From Vitrella brassicaformis (Eukaryota > Sar > Vitrellaceae), in NCBI GenBank assembly GCA_001179505.1, contig CDMY01000477.1, positions 113,107-177,106 of the forward strand: a stretch of 64,000 nt of DNA, read 5' to 3'. The notes under the pieces were generated by a model. That model saw only the letters and a program-made list of their open reading frames with translations. It did no database searches and was not told where the DNA came from. Positions within the stretch are counted from its first letter, which is position 1. The number at the start of each line of letters is the position of its first letter. Made by a program: the position numbers and the translations under genes. Of this stretch, positions 25,801 through 37,278 are shown piece by piece.

Positions 25801-25999
25801 TGCCGCGCCGCCCCCCATGCAGCAGCAGCAGCCCTACCCGCCACACCAGCCCAACGCCACAACGGTCCACGTCGAGAAGCAGGAGTATGTCGTCGACAAC
25901 GGGCCAGCCCCCGGTGCTGTTGATGACGCCATTGAGGAGGACGGACTGGACAACATGGCGATCCCGGTGGAGGAGCAGGCCATGCCAACTACCTCATGA
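16448..25999 (+). CDS. full-length ABC transporter, ABCA subfamily
   Basis: This is a full transporter (TMD1-NBD1-TMD2-NBD2) made from about 35 short exons. ABCA proteins flip or export lipids across membranes using ATP. It starts at ATG 16448 ([20 protein letters not shown]), and the first span is [15 protein letters not shown], followed by a large extracytoplasmic loop. The TMD1 core includes [14 protein letters not shown] and [12 protein letters not shown], typical of ABCA. NBD1 has Walker A GHNGAGKT (20049), signature [12 protein letters not shown], Walker B VVFLDEPS and the switch histidine in LTTH. NBD2 has Walker A GANGAGKT (24409), signature [12 protein letters not shown], Walker [13 protein letters not shown] and ILTTH. 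All catalytic residues are present, so it should be active. Two introns next to the Walker B motifs use GC donors. The 3' end either stops at 25675 or, through a donor at 25669, adds a Pro/Gln-rich tail ending at 25999. Confidence 0.93.
16825..16855. repeat. (GACA)n microsatellite in ABCA intron
   Basis: Nearly eight GACA copies lie in an intron of the ABCA gene. The same tetramer and its complement (TGTC) recur in introns across the whole window, for example at 5470-5492 and 44306-44330. Confidence 0.9.
20776..20850 (+). other. GC-AG intron at Walker B of ABCA NBD1
   Basis: The exon ends CCA TCC ACA G at 20775 and the next resumes with GT GTC GAC at 20851, giving DEPSTGVDP. The intron begins GCAGGC and ends TCAG. 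No GT donor in the surrounding bases restores the conserved DEPSTGVDP reading. Confidence 0.8.
24987..25059 (+). other. GC-AG intron inside Walker B of ABCA NBD2
   Basis: The exon ends TTC CTG G at 24986 and the next starts AC GAG CCG at 25060, giving [10 protein letters not shown]. The donor is GCAAGC, a good match to the GC-AG class, and the acceptor is ATGCAG. Confidence 0.85.
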
Positions 26000-26411
26000 A
26001 CAACCAACGATCAGTGATGTCTCAAGTCACGGCAGTAGCTGAGACATACACACAATATATAATGATGCCCATTCTCCTTTATGCCATTCGTACACACAGC
26101 CGTCATCCGCTCGTACAGCGGAGGGAGACAGGAGTGTATCGTTTGTTCTTTTGCCAACGAGTGGTGAGCAGTTTGATGTGGGGATGTTTTGATCAACGGT
26201 CCTTTTGTGAAGGGGTCTTCTTGTACCTGCAAATCGTGTGTGCCGATTTTGTTCAAAGCGAATCTATAGATGTCCAGTCCATACACAGATGACTGACTGA
26301 CTGACTGACTGACTGAGTGAGTGAGAGAGAGAGAGAGGCCGAATAAATACGAGTAGAATAGAGGCTCCACTGGCTTGGCTGCACGACGAGCACCACGAGG
26401 CGGTGGACCCT
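26000..26411. other. convergent spacer with (GACT)n repeat
   Basis: About 410 bp lie between converging gene ends. A (GACT)6 run at 26291-26315 grades into GTGA and GA repeats to about 26337. No coding pattern was seen. Confidence 0.6.
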
Positions 26412-26890
26412 CTAGCACTTCGTGGATGCACAGATGTCCACTCCATGGATGCACTGATAGACACGCTCGGTCTTCAAAAACGGTCTTTGAGCGGACGTTA
26501 CGTTGCCCTGCTCCTTGAGCGCCTCAGCCTTGCCCATGTCCATCACCAGCAGAGTCATCTTGCGCGTGCCGTCACTGAGTTGGTGCCCGAACGCCTTGTA
26601 GATGCCCATGGCGGTGTCAATGATGCCCTGGGGCGAGAGTAGAATCAGCAGCTGCTGGACCCTCCAGTAGTTTTTGGCAAGCCGAGCGTAAGGCGCCATC
26701 GATGACCACTCGGGTGACTCGGGGCCCCCTTGTTCGAGCAGCGGGAGAGGTACCCAAAGCGCGTCAATCCATCAGGCAGCACGATGTCCTGCTGCCGCTC
26801 CACATCGAAGAGCCCGGTGAGGCCCCGCGAGCGACCAAAGTATGTGTCGACGCGACGAAGCAGCAAGTCCGCGTCGACGGGTAGAGCCAT
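26412..26890 (-). CDS. small protein of unknown function, gene structure unresolved
   Basis: From ATG 26890 the frame reads MALPVDADLLLRRVDTYFGR and runs to DGLTRFGYL near 26750. From there a different frame carries the ordered sequence YARLAKNYWRVQQLLILLSP and GIIDTAMGIYKAFGHQLSD, then MTLLVMDMGKAEALKEQGN, and stops at 26412. The change is one base backwards, so either one base is missing from the assembly near 26745 or an intron is present (for example a donor near 26786 and an acceptor near 26658). The protein may extend upstream into 26891-27002, where an open frame reads YFASWRHYTQPGLKRPGLF. I do not recognise a family. The gene is divergent from the plastid FtsH gene, 163 bp away. Confidence 0.4.
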
Positions 26891-27053
26891 CTGTTGCCGA
26901 AATAGAGCGGAACCGCAGCAGATCTGCCGTGGTGGGAAAGAGGCCAGGCCGCTTCAGGCCAGGTTGCGTGTAATGACGCCAGCTCGCAAAATAGATTCGC
27001 ACGCGACCCTAGCGAAGGTGTTCAGCTCTTGGAGGTCTTTCAGAACTGCCCTC

Positions 27054-30000
27054 ATGTCACCCAAACAGGCATCTGTGGTGATCTTCTTCCTCTGGCTCTC
27101 CGCGACAGGCGAGGCCACAACCCGCCTCACTCATGGCTTCATCCCACCTCCAGCCAGCCAGATCTCGCGGTTCGGCAGCCCGAGTGCCCTGATGCGCCGC
27201 TCTGGCTTGAAGGATGTCTTCCCGCATGCCTCACAGTCGGCCTCTCCGCTGCGGATGAAAGGCGACGACAGCGAGGATGACGACGAGGCAGCACGGTTCA
27301 GCTGGAATGCGTTTGGGAGGCGGGCGACCTTCGCCGGACTGACGGCCATGCTCCTGTCGGCGCCTGACTGGAACGTACGTCACAGCATGACACGCCTGTG
27401 AAAGGAGCTCTCATGTGCAGTGCACGTGTTGTGTCTGTGTCCCTGTGTGTCTGTATCATGTAGGTGTCTCCTGCGGCAGCCCAGGAAGCCTTGCGGAGTT
27501 ACTCGCAGTTCCTGGACATGGTTGAGCAGAAGAAGTTCACGACTGTGCTGTTCAGCGAGGAGGGGACCAGACTGACAGCCATAGACATCGATGGTCGGTC
27601 GGTCTGTCGGTCACACACACGTCGAAAGCAAGGTGCTCTTCACCGCTTGTGTGTGTGTGGCATGTCTGTCTGTGTGTGTTGTGTGTGCAGGCAACCAGTA
27701 TGTGTTGGAAGGCATCCCTAATGACCAGAATCTGCTCAAGACTCTCAGAAAGTACAAAGTCGACTTCTCTGTCCAGTCGCCCGAACCCGTAATGAAACCA
27801 CACACACACACACACACACACACACAGCGACCCCACCTGCAGCATGCATGAGCACAAATGCCCCTTTGGCCTGGCCTGTCAGTCGCCCAATTGGGTGCGG
27901 GCCATTGTCACCTTCTTTCCGTGGCTGATTCTGGGGAGTCTACTCTTTTTCACCGCACAGATGGGTCGGGGCGGCGGCCAGCAGGGCGGACAGCAGAGCG
28001 GCGGCGGTGGGGGCGGACTCCTCGGTACCCAGGGACGGAGGGAGTGGGGCGAAGAATGCGGGGCATGGCTGTCTGTGTGGGTGTCCGTATCAGGTCGGTT
28101 CGGTCAGATGAATGCCAAGTTCGACATGAAGCCCGACACGGGCGTCAACTTCTCCCAAGTGGCTGGACAGGACGAGGCCAAGCAGGAGCTGGCCGAGATC
28201 GTCACATTCCTCAAGGACCCAAGTCAGTTCACAAAAATGGGCGCCAAGATCCCGAAAGGCGTCATCATGGAGGGACCACCCGGTAAGTCCTTCTGCACAC
28301 ACACACACACACACACACACACCACATGTCCACACACACGTCCACACAGAGGGAGTCACTGCGTGCTGTGTGTGTGTGTGTGCGTCAGGCACCGGTAAGA
28401 CGCTCTTGGCGAAGGCTGTCGCCGGCGAGGCGGGGGTCCCCTTCTTCTCAACCAGTGGGTCCCAATTCGTAGAGGTCAGTCAGGAACTAACGACATGATC
28501 ACACAACACAGGGAGGCGGGTGCCTCAACTGGTACTGATTGATGAGTGCATTCAGGTGTTTGTGGGCATCGGCGCCTCACGTGTGCGTGACCTCTTTGCC
28601 AATGCCAAGCGAGTGAGCCCCTGTATCATCTTCATCGACGAGATCGACGCCATCGGCCGCTCACGTGCGTCAGGAGGCTTCATGCCGCAGAACGACGAGC
28701 GAGAGCAGACACTCAACCAGCTCCTGGCCGAGATGGACGGCTTCACGGGCAACCAGGGTGTGGTGGTGGTGGCGGCCACCAACCGTGCAGACATCCTCGA
28801 CAACGCACTGCTGCGCCCCGGCCGATTCGACCGGCGAGTGCAGGTCAACCTTCCTGACCTACCGGTGAGTGAGTGCATGGCATGTGTTGGCTGCTGCTTA
28901 CTTGGTGCGGTGCCGAATTCGATTGGCATGCTGTGCTGTGCTGTCTGTGTGTATCGATTCAATCGATTGTCAGGCGCGTCGGGCCATTTTGGATGTGTAT
29001 GTCAAGGGCAAGCCCATGGCCGACAATGTGGACCTTGACTCCATCGCGGCGCGCACGACCGGATTTTCCGGCGCATCACTCGAGAACCTCATGAACGAGG
29101 CCGCCATATTTGCTGCCAGAAAGGGCAAGGAGCTCATTGAGACCGACGACGTCGATGCGGCTCTCGACCGCATCATGCTTGGGTCAGAGAAGACCAACAG
29201 GGCGCTCTCAGAGCGGGTCAAGACGCTCACGGCCTACCATGAAGCCGGCCACGCCCTCGTGGGGGCCTTCCTGCCGGGCTACGACGCAGTGCAGAAAATC
29301 TCCATCATCCCCCGCACAGGCGGCTCCGGAGGCGCCACCTTCTACCTCCCCGCAGAGGAGCGCCTCACTAGCGGAATGTACTCGGTCGACTACCTGCAAG
29401 TCAGAGACATGAGGAGATGAGGGGCCCACCCGCCCCACCGTCAATGTGTGTCTGTCTGTCCGTTGTCTGTCTGTCTTCAGAATCAGCTTGCGGTAGCTCT
29501 TGGTGGTCGTGCTGCTGAGGATGTCGTGTATGGCCCTGAGCACGTGACGACGGGTGCGTCGAGCGATTTGCAGCAAGTGACGCGCATCGCCCGCAGCATG
29601 GTGACGCAGTACGGCATGAACGACAAGGTCGGTCAGCTCAACGTGGAGGACGCTATGATGAGGCAGGGGATGGCGCCATTCCTCGAGACCTCTGAGGTCA
29701 GTCACTCAGTCAGTCAGTCAGTCAGTTAGCAGCAAAAGGTCCGTCCCTTTCAAGCATGCTATAGGCTGGGATTGCATGGCATGTATGTTATGTGTGGATG
29801 TGATATATGTGTCCAGGCCACGAAGGAGACAGTGGACCGTGAGGTGCGTCAGGTGGTGTCAGACGCGTACGCCAAGGCCAAACAAATCCTCCAGGACAAC
29901 AGGTACGAACGTAACGAAACAGACCGACCGACCCACACACGCACACACACGCTTTCCCCTCTCCCGGTGTTTCATTCAGATTGTTGCTGGACGAGACGGC

Positions 30001-30127
30001 CCGTCGTCTGGTTGAGAGCGAGATGCTGAGTGGGGAGCAGTTTAGCAGCCTGGTGGCGGGCTACAAGGCCGCTGAGCCCAACCACGCAATCAAGAAGACC
30101 AAGAGCAACCCCTTTGCATTCTCATGA
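27054..30127 (+). CDS. ftsH: plastid-targeted FtsH AAA+ zinc metalloprotease
   Basis: FtsH degrades damaged membrane proteins, including photosystem subunits, in the thylakoid membrane. The start at 27054 is chosen because it gives a signal peptide ([20 protein letters not shown]) followed by a Ser/Arg-rich transit-like stretch. Further upstream in-frame codons would bury the signal. The order is a lumenal domain (from about 27465), a membrane span ([17 protein letters not shown]) and a Gly/Gln-rich linker. The AAA module has Walker A GPPGTGKT (split by an intron at 28283-28388), Walker B IIFIDEID, the pore loop MGLFVG-like [14 protein letters not shown] and the second-region motif RPGRFDRR. 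The M41 protease follows, with zinc site HEAGH (29239) and [12 protein letters not shown]. The stop is TGA 30125. All catalytic residues are intact. Introns carry GTCA and CA repeats. The family is certain; plastid rather than mitochondrial location is inferred from the presequence. Confidence 0.95.
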
Positions 30128-31790
30128 ATGAAGGACACCAACGGTAGAGTTTCGTTTCGTTTCGTTTGGTTTTGTTTTGTTGTATCGCGGCTGGCTGCAT
30201 TGTGTGTGTGTATACCTTTCTGCCTACCTAGTGGATGAGCCGTTGTGTATTGTACATAGAGAGTAGGGATGGGTCGGCGGGTGAATGTCTCTGTCTAGTC
30301 CTTTGTAGCTAGGTGAAGAGAGAGAGAGAGGCGACACACAAGCGAGCGGGCGAGCGAGCAACCTGCCTGCCTTCCTGCCTGCCACGGGGAGGGCGTTTTC
30401 CTATCGCATCTATCTGTAGTGTATTCGCGTGAGGTTGACATGCTTGATCCCTCCTGTCACGTGTCTAGCGTTGCCTTGAGTGAGGTGAACATGACATCTC
30501 ACGGCCGAGATGTCAGTGCCGCCTCGCTGGACGAAGCGCGAGACGCATGACAGACAGGGGGACAGACGCGAAGGCGGCACCAGGAAGGGAATCTGTCTCG
30601 TGTCGTGTTGTGTGTTCTGGTTGGGTGTCCTGCGTGTCTTACTTCTTCCGTACCGCCAAATGTACGCCTCTTCCCCGGGGTGTCATTTGCCGGTGCGGAA
30701 GGAGGGCTGAGACGCATGACACACCAAACAGTGAGTGACACACATAGCGTGGCCACAGGCCGTGTGGCTCTGTCTTGTCTATGTGGATGGATGAACGAAG
30801 CCATCAGTGAGAGACGAGGGGGCCGGCAGAGAGGGTACTTCTTTTCTTTATCCTCCGTCACATACGTATCGAGTTGCTGTGTCTGTGAGTGTGCATAGCC
30901 AGCTGTGTGTCCTTTTGTTATGTTCCCCCACATGGAAAGTTTTGTTTGGTGGTTCCCCCTCGAGTTGTGTGCATGTGTGTTTTATCCCCACGTGCAGTGC
31001 AATCAGTGGACGCACCCATGTATGTATGTATGTATGTATGTATGTATATCTACCTCTCTGTCTGTCGACCATCTGTGTGTGTGTACCATATGTAGTACGC
31101 TGGTTGGTTGCCTGGCTGCCTTCCTTGGTAAGTACCACCTGTGCCCGTCCGTTTCTAAGTGTGTGTATACATCTATCTCACCCATTGCAATACGTAAGAG
31201 AGAGGGAGAGAGAGAACCGGCAGGCAGGTCTTTTTCCGTGTGCGTGGCTTAGGTTACATCGGCACCAAGTGTCCTCCATCAAGCTTGATGCATGGAGCGG
31301 TTGTGTGGGAGCGGAGGGGTTGTGTGGATGAGATGAGTGCGACAGAGAGTGAATAGAGGGGGGAGGGGGGGGAGCCATTCATTTATTCACATGTGTGTGA
31401 TGTGTGCATGGTGGTGCTGAGTGACACACGAACGAGCCTCGGTGGGCTGGGCGGTGTGCTGCCAGTGTGTGAAGATGAAGATATATATATATCTGCCCAG
31501 GCAGTGAAATGGGCGGTGTCTGCAGTCTGCCAGCCGTTATTTACACACAACTAGGCAGCTACACAGGCATTCATTTCACCCCCTCCAACCCGAAGCTCAC
31601 GAAGCACCCACCCCCACCCTCCCTCCCTCTCTCCCTCCCTCCGACCGTTCACTTGATTTAATTGCTGCACAACACGCACACGCAGGTGCATCTATCGCTG
31701 CTACCAGCTGGCCGCCGTCCATTCCGACCCCTCCATCCATCCCTCCCTCCATCCATCCGTTGTGGTGGATCCATGTGTGGCTACTCGGTG
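30128..31790. other. convergent spacer rich in simple repeats
   Basis: About 1.66 kb lies between converging gene ends. It includes GTTTC/GTTTT pentamers at 30149-30180, CCTGCCTT units near 30363-30382, (GTAT)n at 31018-31047, an AT dinucleotide run near 31479-31490 and CCCT runs near 31617-31640. Open frames here lack conserved pattern or domain signal and were not called. Confidence 0.7.
31018..31047. repeat. (GTAT)n microsatellite
   Basis: Seven or more GTAT copies lie in the spacer downstream of FtsH. Confidence 0.9.
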
Positions 31791-34700
31791 CTAGTTGCGC
31801 TCGATGAAGAAGTCCTCTGTGAGGGAGGAGGCCTCCACACACGTCACGGGCCGGGACTGCATGGCACGGCGTGCACCAGACCACACACGCACACACACAC
31901 GCACACACACAGACAGTAATACGATTGATGTGCATATCTCTCTCTCTCTCTCTCTGTCTCAGCAGGTGACGTACCAGCATCTGCTGCGGCACGTTGCTCT
32001 TGGGTGGGTAGTGGCGGGCAGCCCTGTCAAACACTGCACACACACCAAACACACACATCCATCCATCCATCCAGCCATCCAGCCATTCATCCAGCCATGT
32101 CTCCTGTGCACCCGCCCCCGCACCCTTCATAGTCCTGTCGAAGACCTTATCGGCCGGCAGGTTGTGTGTGGCGTCGTACTCGAGCTTGAACTTCTTCCAC
32201 CCGTCTCCCCCGTGGTGCCTCTCAGGCTGCCGCACAATCCAGTCCAGCAGGTGGGCCTCGCAGGGGATGAAGGGGTAGTCGAGTGTCAGGTTCTGCGGCC
32301 ACCTCGTGTACAGGAACCGGGCGGCATGGTCGTTGGCCTCGGTCGTCGCCTGGATGTGCTGCACGGCGCGGCGGACGAGGGTGAGTTTCTCGTTGACGAG
32401 TGCGATGATGGCGTTGCGCGTCATGATGGCCGCCTGGAAGGCCTGCGGGGTGAGGGGCCTGTGGACGGTCTCGTAGACCTGCGGCTTCAGATCGATGTCC
32501 TGGTGCAGAATCAGCCGGTGGATCGCCATGGGCACCGGCAGACGGAACACCACCGATGTGCCCTCGGTGCTGGGGGGGCTGCCGCTGCTGCTGGTGGCCT
32601 GTGGGTGTCGGTCCCCTCTGTGTGTGGCGAGGCCGCTGCTGGCGGTGCTGCTTGTGGTGGTTGCAGCGGTGGTGTTTGGGGTGGTTTTCTTGCCCTTGTC
32701 GAGTTTGAGGAGGAGTTTGTTGGAGCCGACGATGGCTGTGAGCCCCTCGAATACTGCCTCCCACTGGCTCTTGGTCAACTCACGGCTGTCTGCTCACATA
32801 GCCCACCGACACACACAGACGCGATGGTTGCATTGCAGGCAGCCGGGGTGGGGTGCGTGTGTGCATGGGATTGGGGGTATTAATTACAGAATTCGTGGCC
32901 CTTTTCGGTGGGGTCCTTGTCGAGCACTCTGCAATGATCAAACAACAGAACAACGAGCGACACATTCAGCAAGGCAGGCAGGCAGGCAGGCAGGAAATGT
33001 GTGTGTGTGTGTGTCTGTGCTGTGTGTGTGTGCGCACCCTGGTAGCAGGAATCCCGTGATCTGTTCGGGGTCTAGCCCAGACGCGCCCACGGCGGGCCGC
33101 AAGTCGCCGCCGTCAGAGGTCCTGTTTTCCCCCATCAGCTGCCGAAAGTACTCCCGCATCACTGCACCCAGCCAACCAGCCATGGACACACACACATGGC
33201 GGGGGGGGGGGGGGGGCTGGGGGGNNNNNNNNNNNNNNNNNNNNNNNNNNNNNNNNNNNNNNNNNNNNNNNNNNNNNNNNNNNNNNNNNNNNNNNNNNNN
33301 NNNNNNNNNNNNNNNNNNNNNNNNNNNNNNNNNNNNNNNNNNNNNNNNNNNNNNNNNNNNNNNNNNNNNNNNNNNNNNNNNNNNNNNNNNNNNNNNNNNN
33401 NNNNNNNNNNNNNNNNNNNNNNNNNNNNNNNNNNNNNNNNNNNNNNNNNNNNNNNNNNNNNNNNNNNNNNNNNNNNNNNNNNNNNNNNNNNNNNNNNNNN
33501 NNNNNNNNNNNNNNNNNNNNNNNNGGGGGGGGGGGGGGGGCTGCGGTGTGTGCATACCGTACCGACCATAAGGTGTGATCATCTCGATTTGGTCCCAGTA
33601 TCTGGCGAAGACGTACTCGTAGTCGAGTGGGTGCGGCAGCTGCACCACACGCTTGGCCTCGCGCTTGATGTCCTCCCTGCCGTTCGGTGGTCATCATTTA
33701 CGACACACATAAAGGAGGAGAGACCCGCATACACATGCTTGTGGTCTGCTTGTGTGTGTGCATCAATCAGGATGTGTGTGTGTATCGTCCGTCATGGTGT
33801 GTATGTGACTGACTTGAGTTGTCGTTTGGGTATCTCCCACTCCATGGAGTGTGCGAGGCTGGATGTGGGCTGCGGGCGGCCACCCAGCCGCACTCGACGC
33901 AACATGCGGTCGTGCCACATCTCCACCAGACGCACGCTACCGCACCACAGATACTCCACTGAATGCACAGCACAGGAATGAATCATACCACACACACACA
34001 CGCACTCACACACATGGCTAGTGTGTGGGGTGTGTGCAGGTGTGTGTGCAGGTGTGTGTGTGTGTGTGTGGTACCTGGCACGACCTCCTCCCAGGCCGGA
34101 ATGAGTGCGTGGTGTGCTATCTTGGTAAACTCGGTTCGGAGCTCGAGGCGCGTGTACTGCCGCTTGACGGAGAGGCGGTCGGGCCGCTCCGGCTCGATCT
34201 TGTGCGACTCGCACATCAGCAGCACCCCCACACCTATTTGACGCATCCACTCCTACATACACACACACACACACACACACATACATATCCACCCACACAC
34301 GCGAGAATGCCCCCCGCCTCTCTTTCTTTCTGCCTCTCTGTCTGTCTGTTGGTACCTACCTCGCTGATGAGTTGGTGCAGCTGGTCGAAGCTCGACTGCC
34401 GTTGGGGGTATATGGGCGACCCCAGTGGCAGCGTGGCCAGTGCCACAGTGTGTGGCACCTCTGTGTATGGCCACTGGACCGAGAAGGCCGTCACGGGGGG
34501 CGTCGTGGGGAAACGATGGATGCAGGCGCCCGGGGTGCCCAGGCGGTGTGTGAAGTCGTCCACGCTGTCGCTGACGGCCTTCATCTTGTCCTCGACGCGG
34601 CGCTCGATGGCACGGAGGAAGATGACTCGGTGAGGGGGGAGGAATATGAGCGTGTTGGTGTTGCCCAGACTGCATCATCTCATCAATCACACACGCCGGT

Positions 34701-37261
34701 GTGGTGTGGTGTGTGTGTGTGTGTGCGTACATGAAGAGCTGGTCGTTGTGGATGAAGCCGTAGTCGTTGGAGTGGTGCAATACCTCTGTTTGCATGAACC
34801 AACCAGCCAACACACACACACAAACAAGCCGACAGAGCGAGTCGTGGGTAGTGCCTGCAGTGCCTGCCCTCCCTCCCTCTCTGCTCGGCTGGCTCACCGT
34901 ATCCATTGTCCTCGACTCTGAGCCGCTCGAACCCGATGGCCCTGCCCTCGCTACCCACATAGAAGCACTCGCTAGTGCTACAAACACAACACAACACACA
35001 AACACAGTACACACACACGTCAGTCACGTGTGTCTGTGGTGTGGTGTGCGGCTGGATGGCTGGCCTACAGTGATCTGAACCAGATCTCGCCGACGGTGCC
35101 GGGTTCGACCTCCTTGCACGTGAGTGGGTTGACCAGCCGCACCTTGACCCGCTCACTGGCGTAGCCGTGACTCACCACGCGACGCTCGTTGGGCAGGTCG
35201 AAGCTCAGCGACAAACCCAGGTGGTCAGGATGCACACACTCGCTCAGCTTCTCCTCGTGAAGCTTCACACACACACACATACAATAAATACACAGGCAGG
35301 CAGACAGACAGGAAGAGAGAATGACGCTGGCTGGTGCAGGTCTGTGTGTGTGGGTGGTTACTTACCACTTTGACTTTGCCGGATCGCTCGAGCTCGTCTA
35401 CGTCTACGGTGACGACGAGTGCCTCCTCCTTCCTATGGCGCCGCGCCCCCGACAGGATCGCCCCGCTGTCCGACGCCTCGTACACCGGCAGGACTGCCGA
35501 AAACGGCACGTGCAGACGCCGCGGACGGTCGCTGTTGATCAGCTGACACACACACACACACACGCACACACACACACAGAGGGCGACATGAGCCCATCCA
35601 TCCATCCATCCAGAGGTGTGGGTGTGTTGACTGGCTGACTGACGTGAAGGAACTTTGCGACGAGTTCGATGTCGACGGCGTCTTCGCCGCACATGAGTCC
35701 CCCCTCGCTGACGAACTCGAGCTTGGGGATGTCCTCGCCCTCGTGCAGGTAGTTCCCGAGGTCCTCAAGGAGCTGCAGCAGCTGCCGGATGGCGATGGTC
35801 GGCAGCGGCAGGATGACGCACTCCATGTCGGCCGCGATGGACAGGAACCGCCAGGGGTCGACGAAGAAACAGTTGGGCGACGTCAGCAGCACCTCAAATC
35901 CGAAGAACAACGTCGTCCTGACACACACAGACACACACACACACATGGGTGGCATGGCATCCGCCATGCATCCGATCCACCCATTTTGAATTTGTGTGGG
36001 TGACGTACAGGATGAAGTAGATGAGTCCTCGTCCGTAGTGCATGGGCAGCCAGGAGAAGGCCCTTGAGGGGTGTGAGAGGGTCTGCTGTGAGATGAAGTG
36101 GCGCCACACGTACTGGGTGCGAAGGTCGTCGGGGAAGTTCTTGGGGAAGCTGGTGAGCATCCGCTGGATCTTGCTCACCTCGACCTCGGCGTCCTCGTCG
36201 ATGGCTATGTCTATGTCAGGGTCCGACGGCCACACCGGGAACTCCCGGATTGGGGCGCGGTCGCGGCCCCCGATGGTCTCCTTGAGGTCGCGGCCCATCT
36301 TGTCCTTCTCTCTGTCGTAGGACAGCATGACCGTCCGGCCGTAGCTCTTGATGCTCTCGTGCAGCGTCAGGTGCGTCAGGGTGGCCCCCCGGTCGTCGGC
36401 AAACGGGGGAAACAGGATGCAGGCATCGTCCTGCGGCCGCACCTCTGGCTCGTCCACGTCGTTGTCCAGCAGGATGTCGGGCAGAAACAGAGACGCCCCC
36501 TTGTGCGTGTCCACCCAACGGAGCGAGTTGGAGGCCGACGGGCGCAGCTCCGACGAGGGGCTGTTCTGCAGGACGTTGAAGTAGGGCGTGTGGGTGAGGA
36601 CGGTGCGGCAGCCGGCGCGCTTGATGGTGGCCAGGAGCTCCTTGGCGGCTTCCTGGTGCTCGCGGGCGTCGGGCGGCACGGGCAACAGCGGCACCGCCAC
36701 CAAACCGCGGGACAGGCACGCCAGGAACGCTACGATGAAATCCTAAACACAACACACAACACACACACACACACACTCCGGACGGACGCGACACATGTCA
36801 TGAGCCGTGTTGCTGTGCTGTGCTGTGACTGAGTGACTGACCAGTGAGGGCATGTAGCAGAGCGCGACTTTGTCCCCCCTCTGCAGCTTGACGACGTGCT
36901 GTAGGAACCAGCCGAGCTTCTTGACCTCATGTGTGAGCTGTCCGTAGGTCATGGACACGGCCAGGCTGCCCAGGTGATCGTACCAGCGGAGAGCCACGCG
37001 GTCGCCGTGGTTGGACCCCCACACCTGCACCGCCTCCCAGATCTTCCACGGATGGTTCTCATCCAACGGCAAACACATCTGACCACACACACACACACAG
37101 ATGGATGCATTGCATTGGATTGGACGGCTGGAGGGGGTCTTTTCCGGTAGATCTGCCGTCGGTTCGCCCACCTTTTCTGGAATGGGGCTGAGAGGCTCGC
37201 CTGGCGTGTCGAGCAGGCCGTCCTCCCGCCCGAGGGACTCTTCGCGGACCAGAGATGCCAT
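31791..37261 (-). CDS. fatty-acyl-AMP-ligase-like (ANL superfamily) protein with degenerate active site
   Basis: The ATG is at 37261, and about fifteen exons end at TAG 31791. The fold is recognised from FAAL/DIP2-type blocks in the correct order: ALRWYDHLG with MTYGQL, then KVALCYMPSLDFIVAFLACL, RGLVAVPLLPV, SWLPMHYGRGLIYFIL with FFGFEVLLTSP, VKVRLVNP with GEIWFRSL, and DYGFIHNDQLFMLG. Active members adenylate fatty acids. Here the ATP-binding A3 loop, normally Thr/Ser/Gly-rich (TSGSTG-type), reads ILFPPFADDRGATLTH, the HDMG-type motif reads HYGRG, and the GRxKD motif reads GNTN. Catalysis is therefore doubtful. The carboxy region (about 31900-34200) has no domain I recognise, with a Thr/Ser-rich insert near 32600-32690 and TRWPQNLTLDYPFIPCEAHL near 32280. 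A 300-N gap lies in an intron near 33225-33524 and might hide an exon. Confidence 0.75.
33225..33524. other. assembly gap of 300 N flanked by G runs
   Basis: Exactly 300 N are bordered by a 16-G run at 33201-33216 and another 16-G run at 33525-33540. Sequencing stopped at homopolymer G. The gap falls between two exons of the FAAL-like gene. Confidence 0.99.
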
Positions 37262-37278
37262 GGCCGGAGGGCGCTCAG

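Noticed and set aside
30499-31378. Several open frames over 60 codons on both strands
   Set aside because: They cross simple repeats, overlap one another and show no conserved pattern or splice continuity.
32938-33648. Long frames crossing the N gap
   Set aside because: They are created by the gap itself and by poly-G/poly-C translation.
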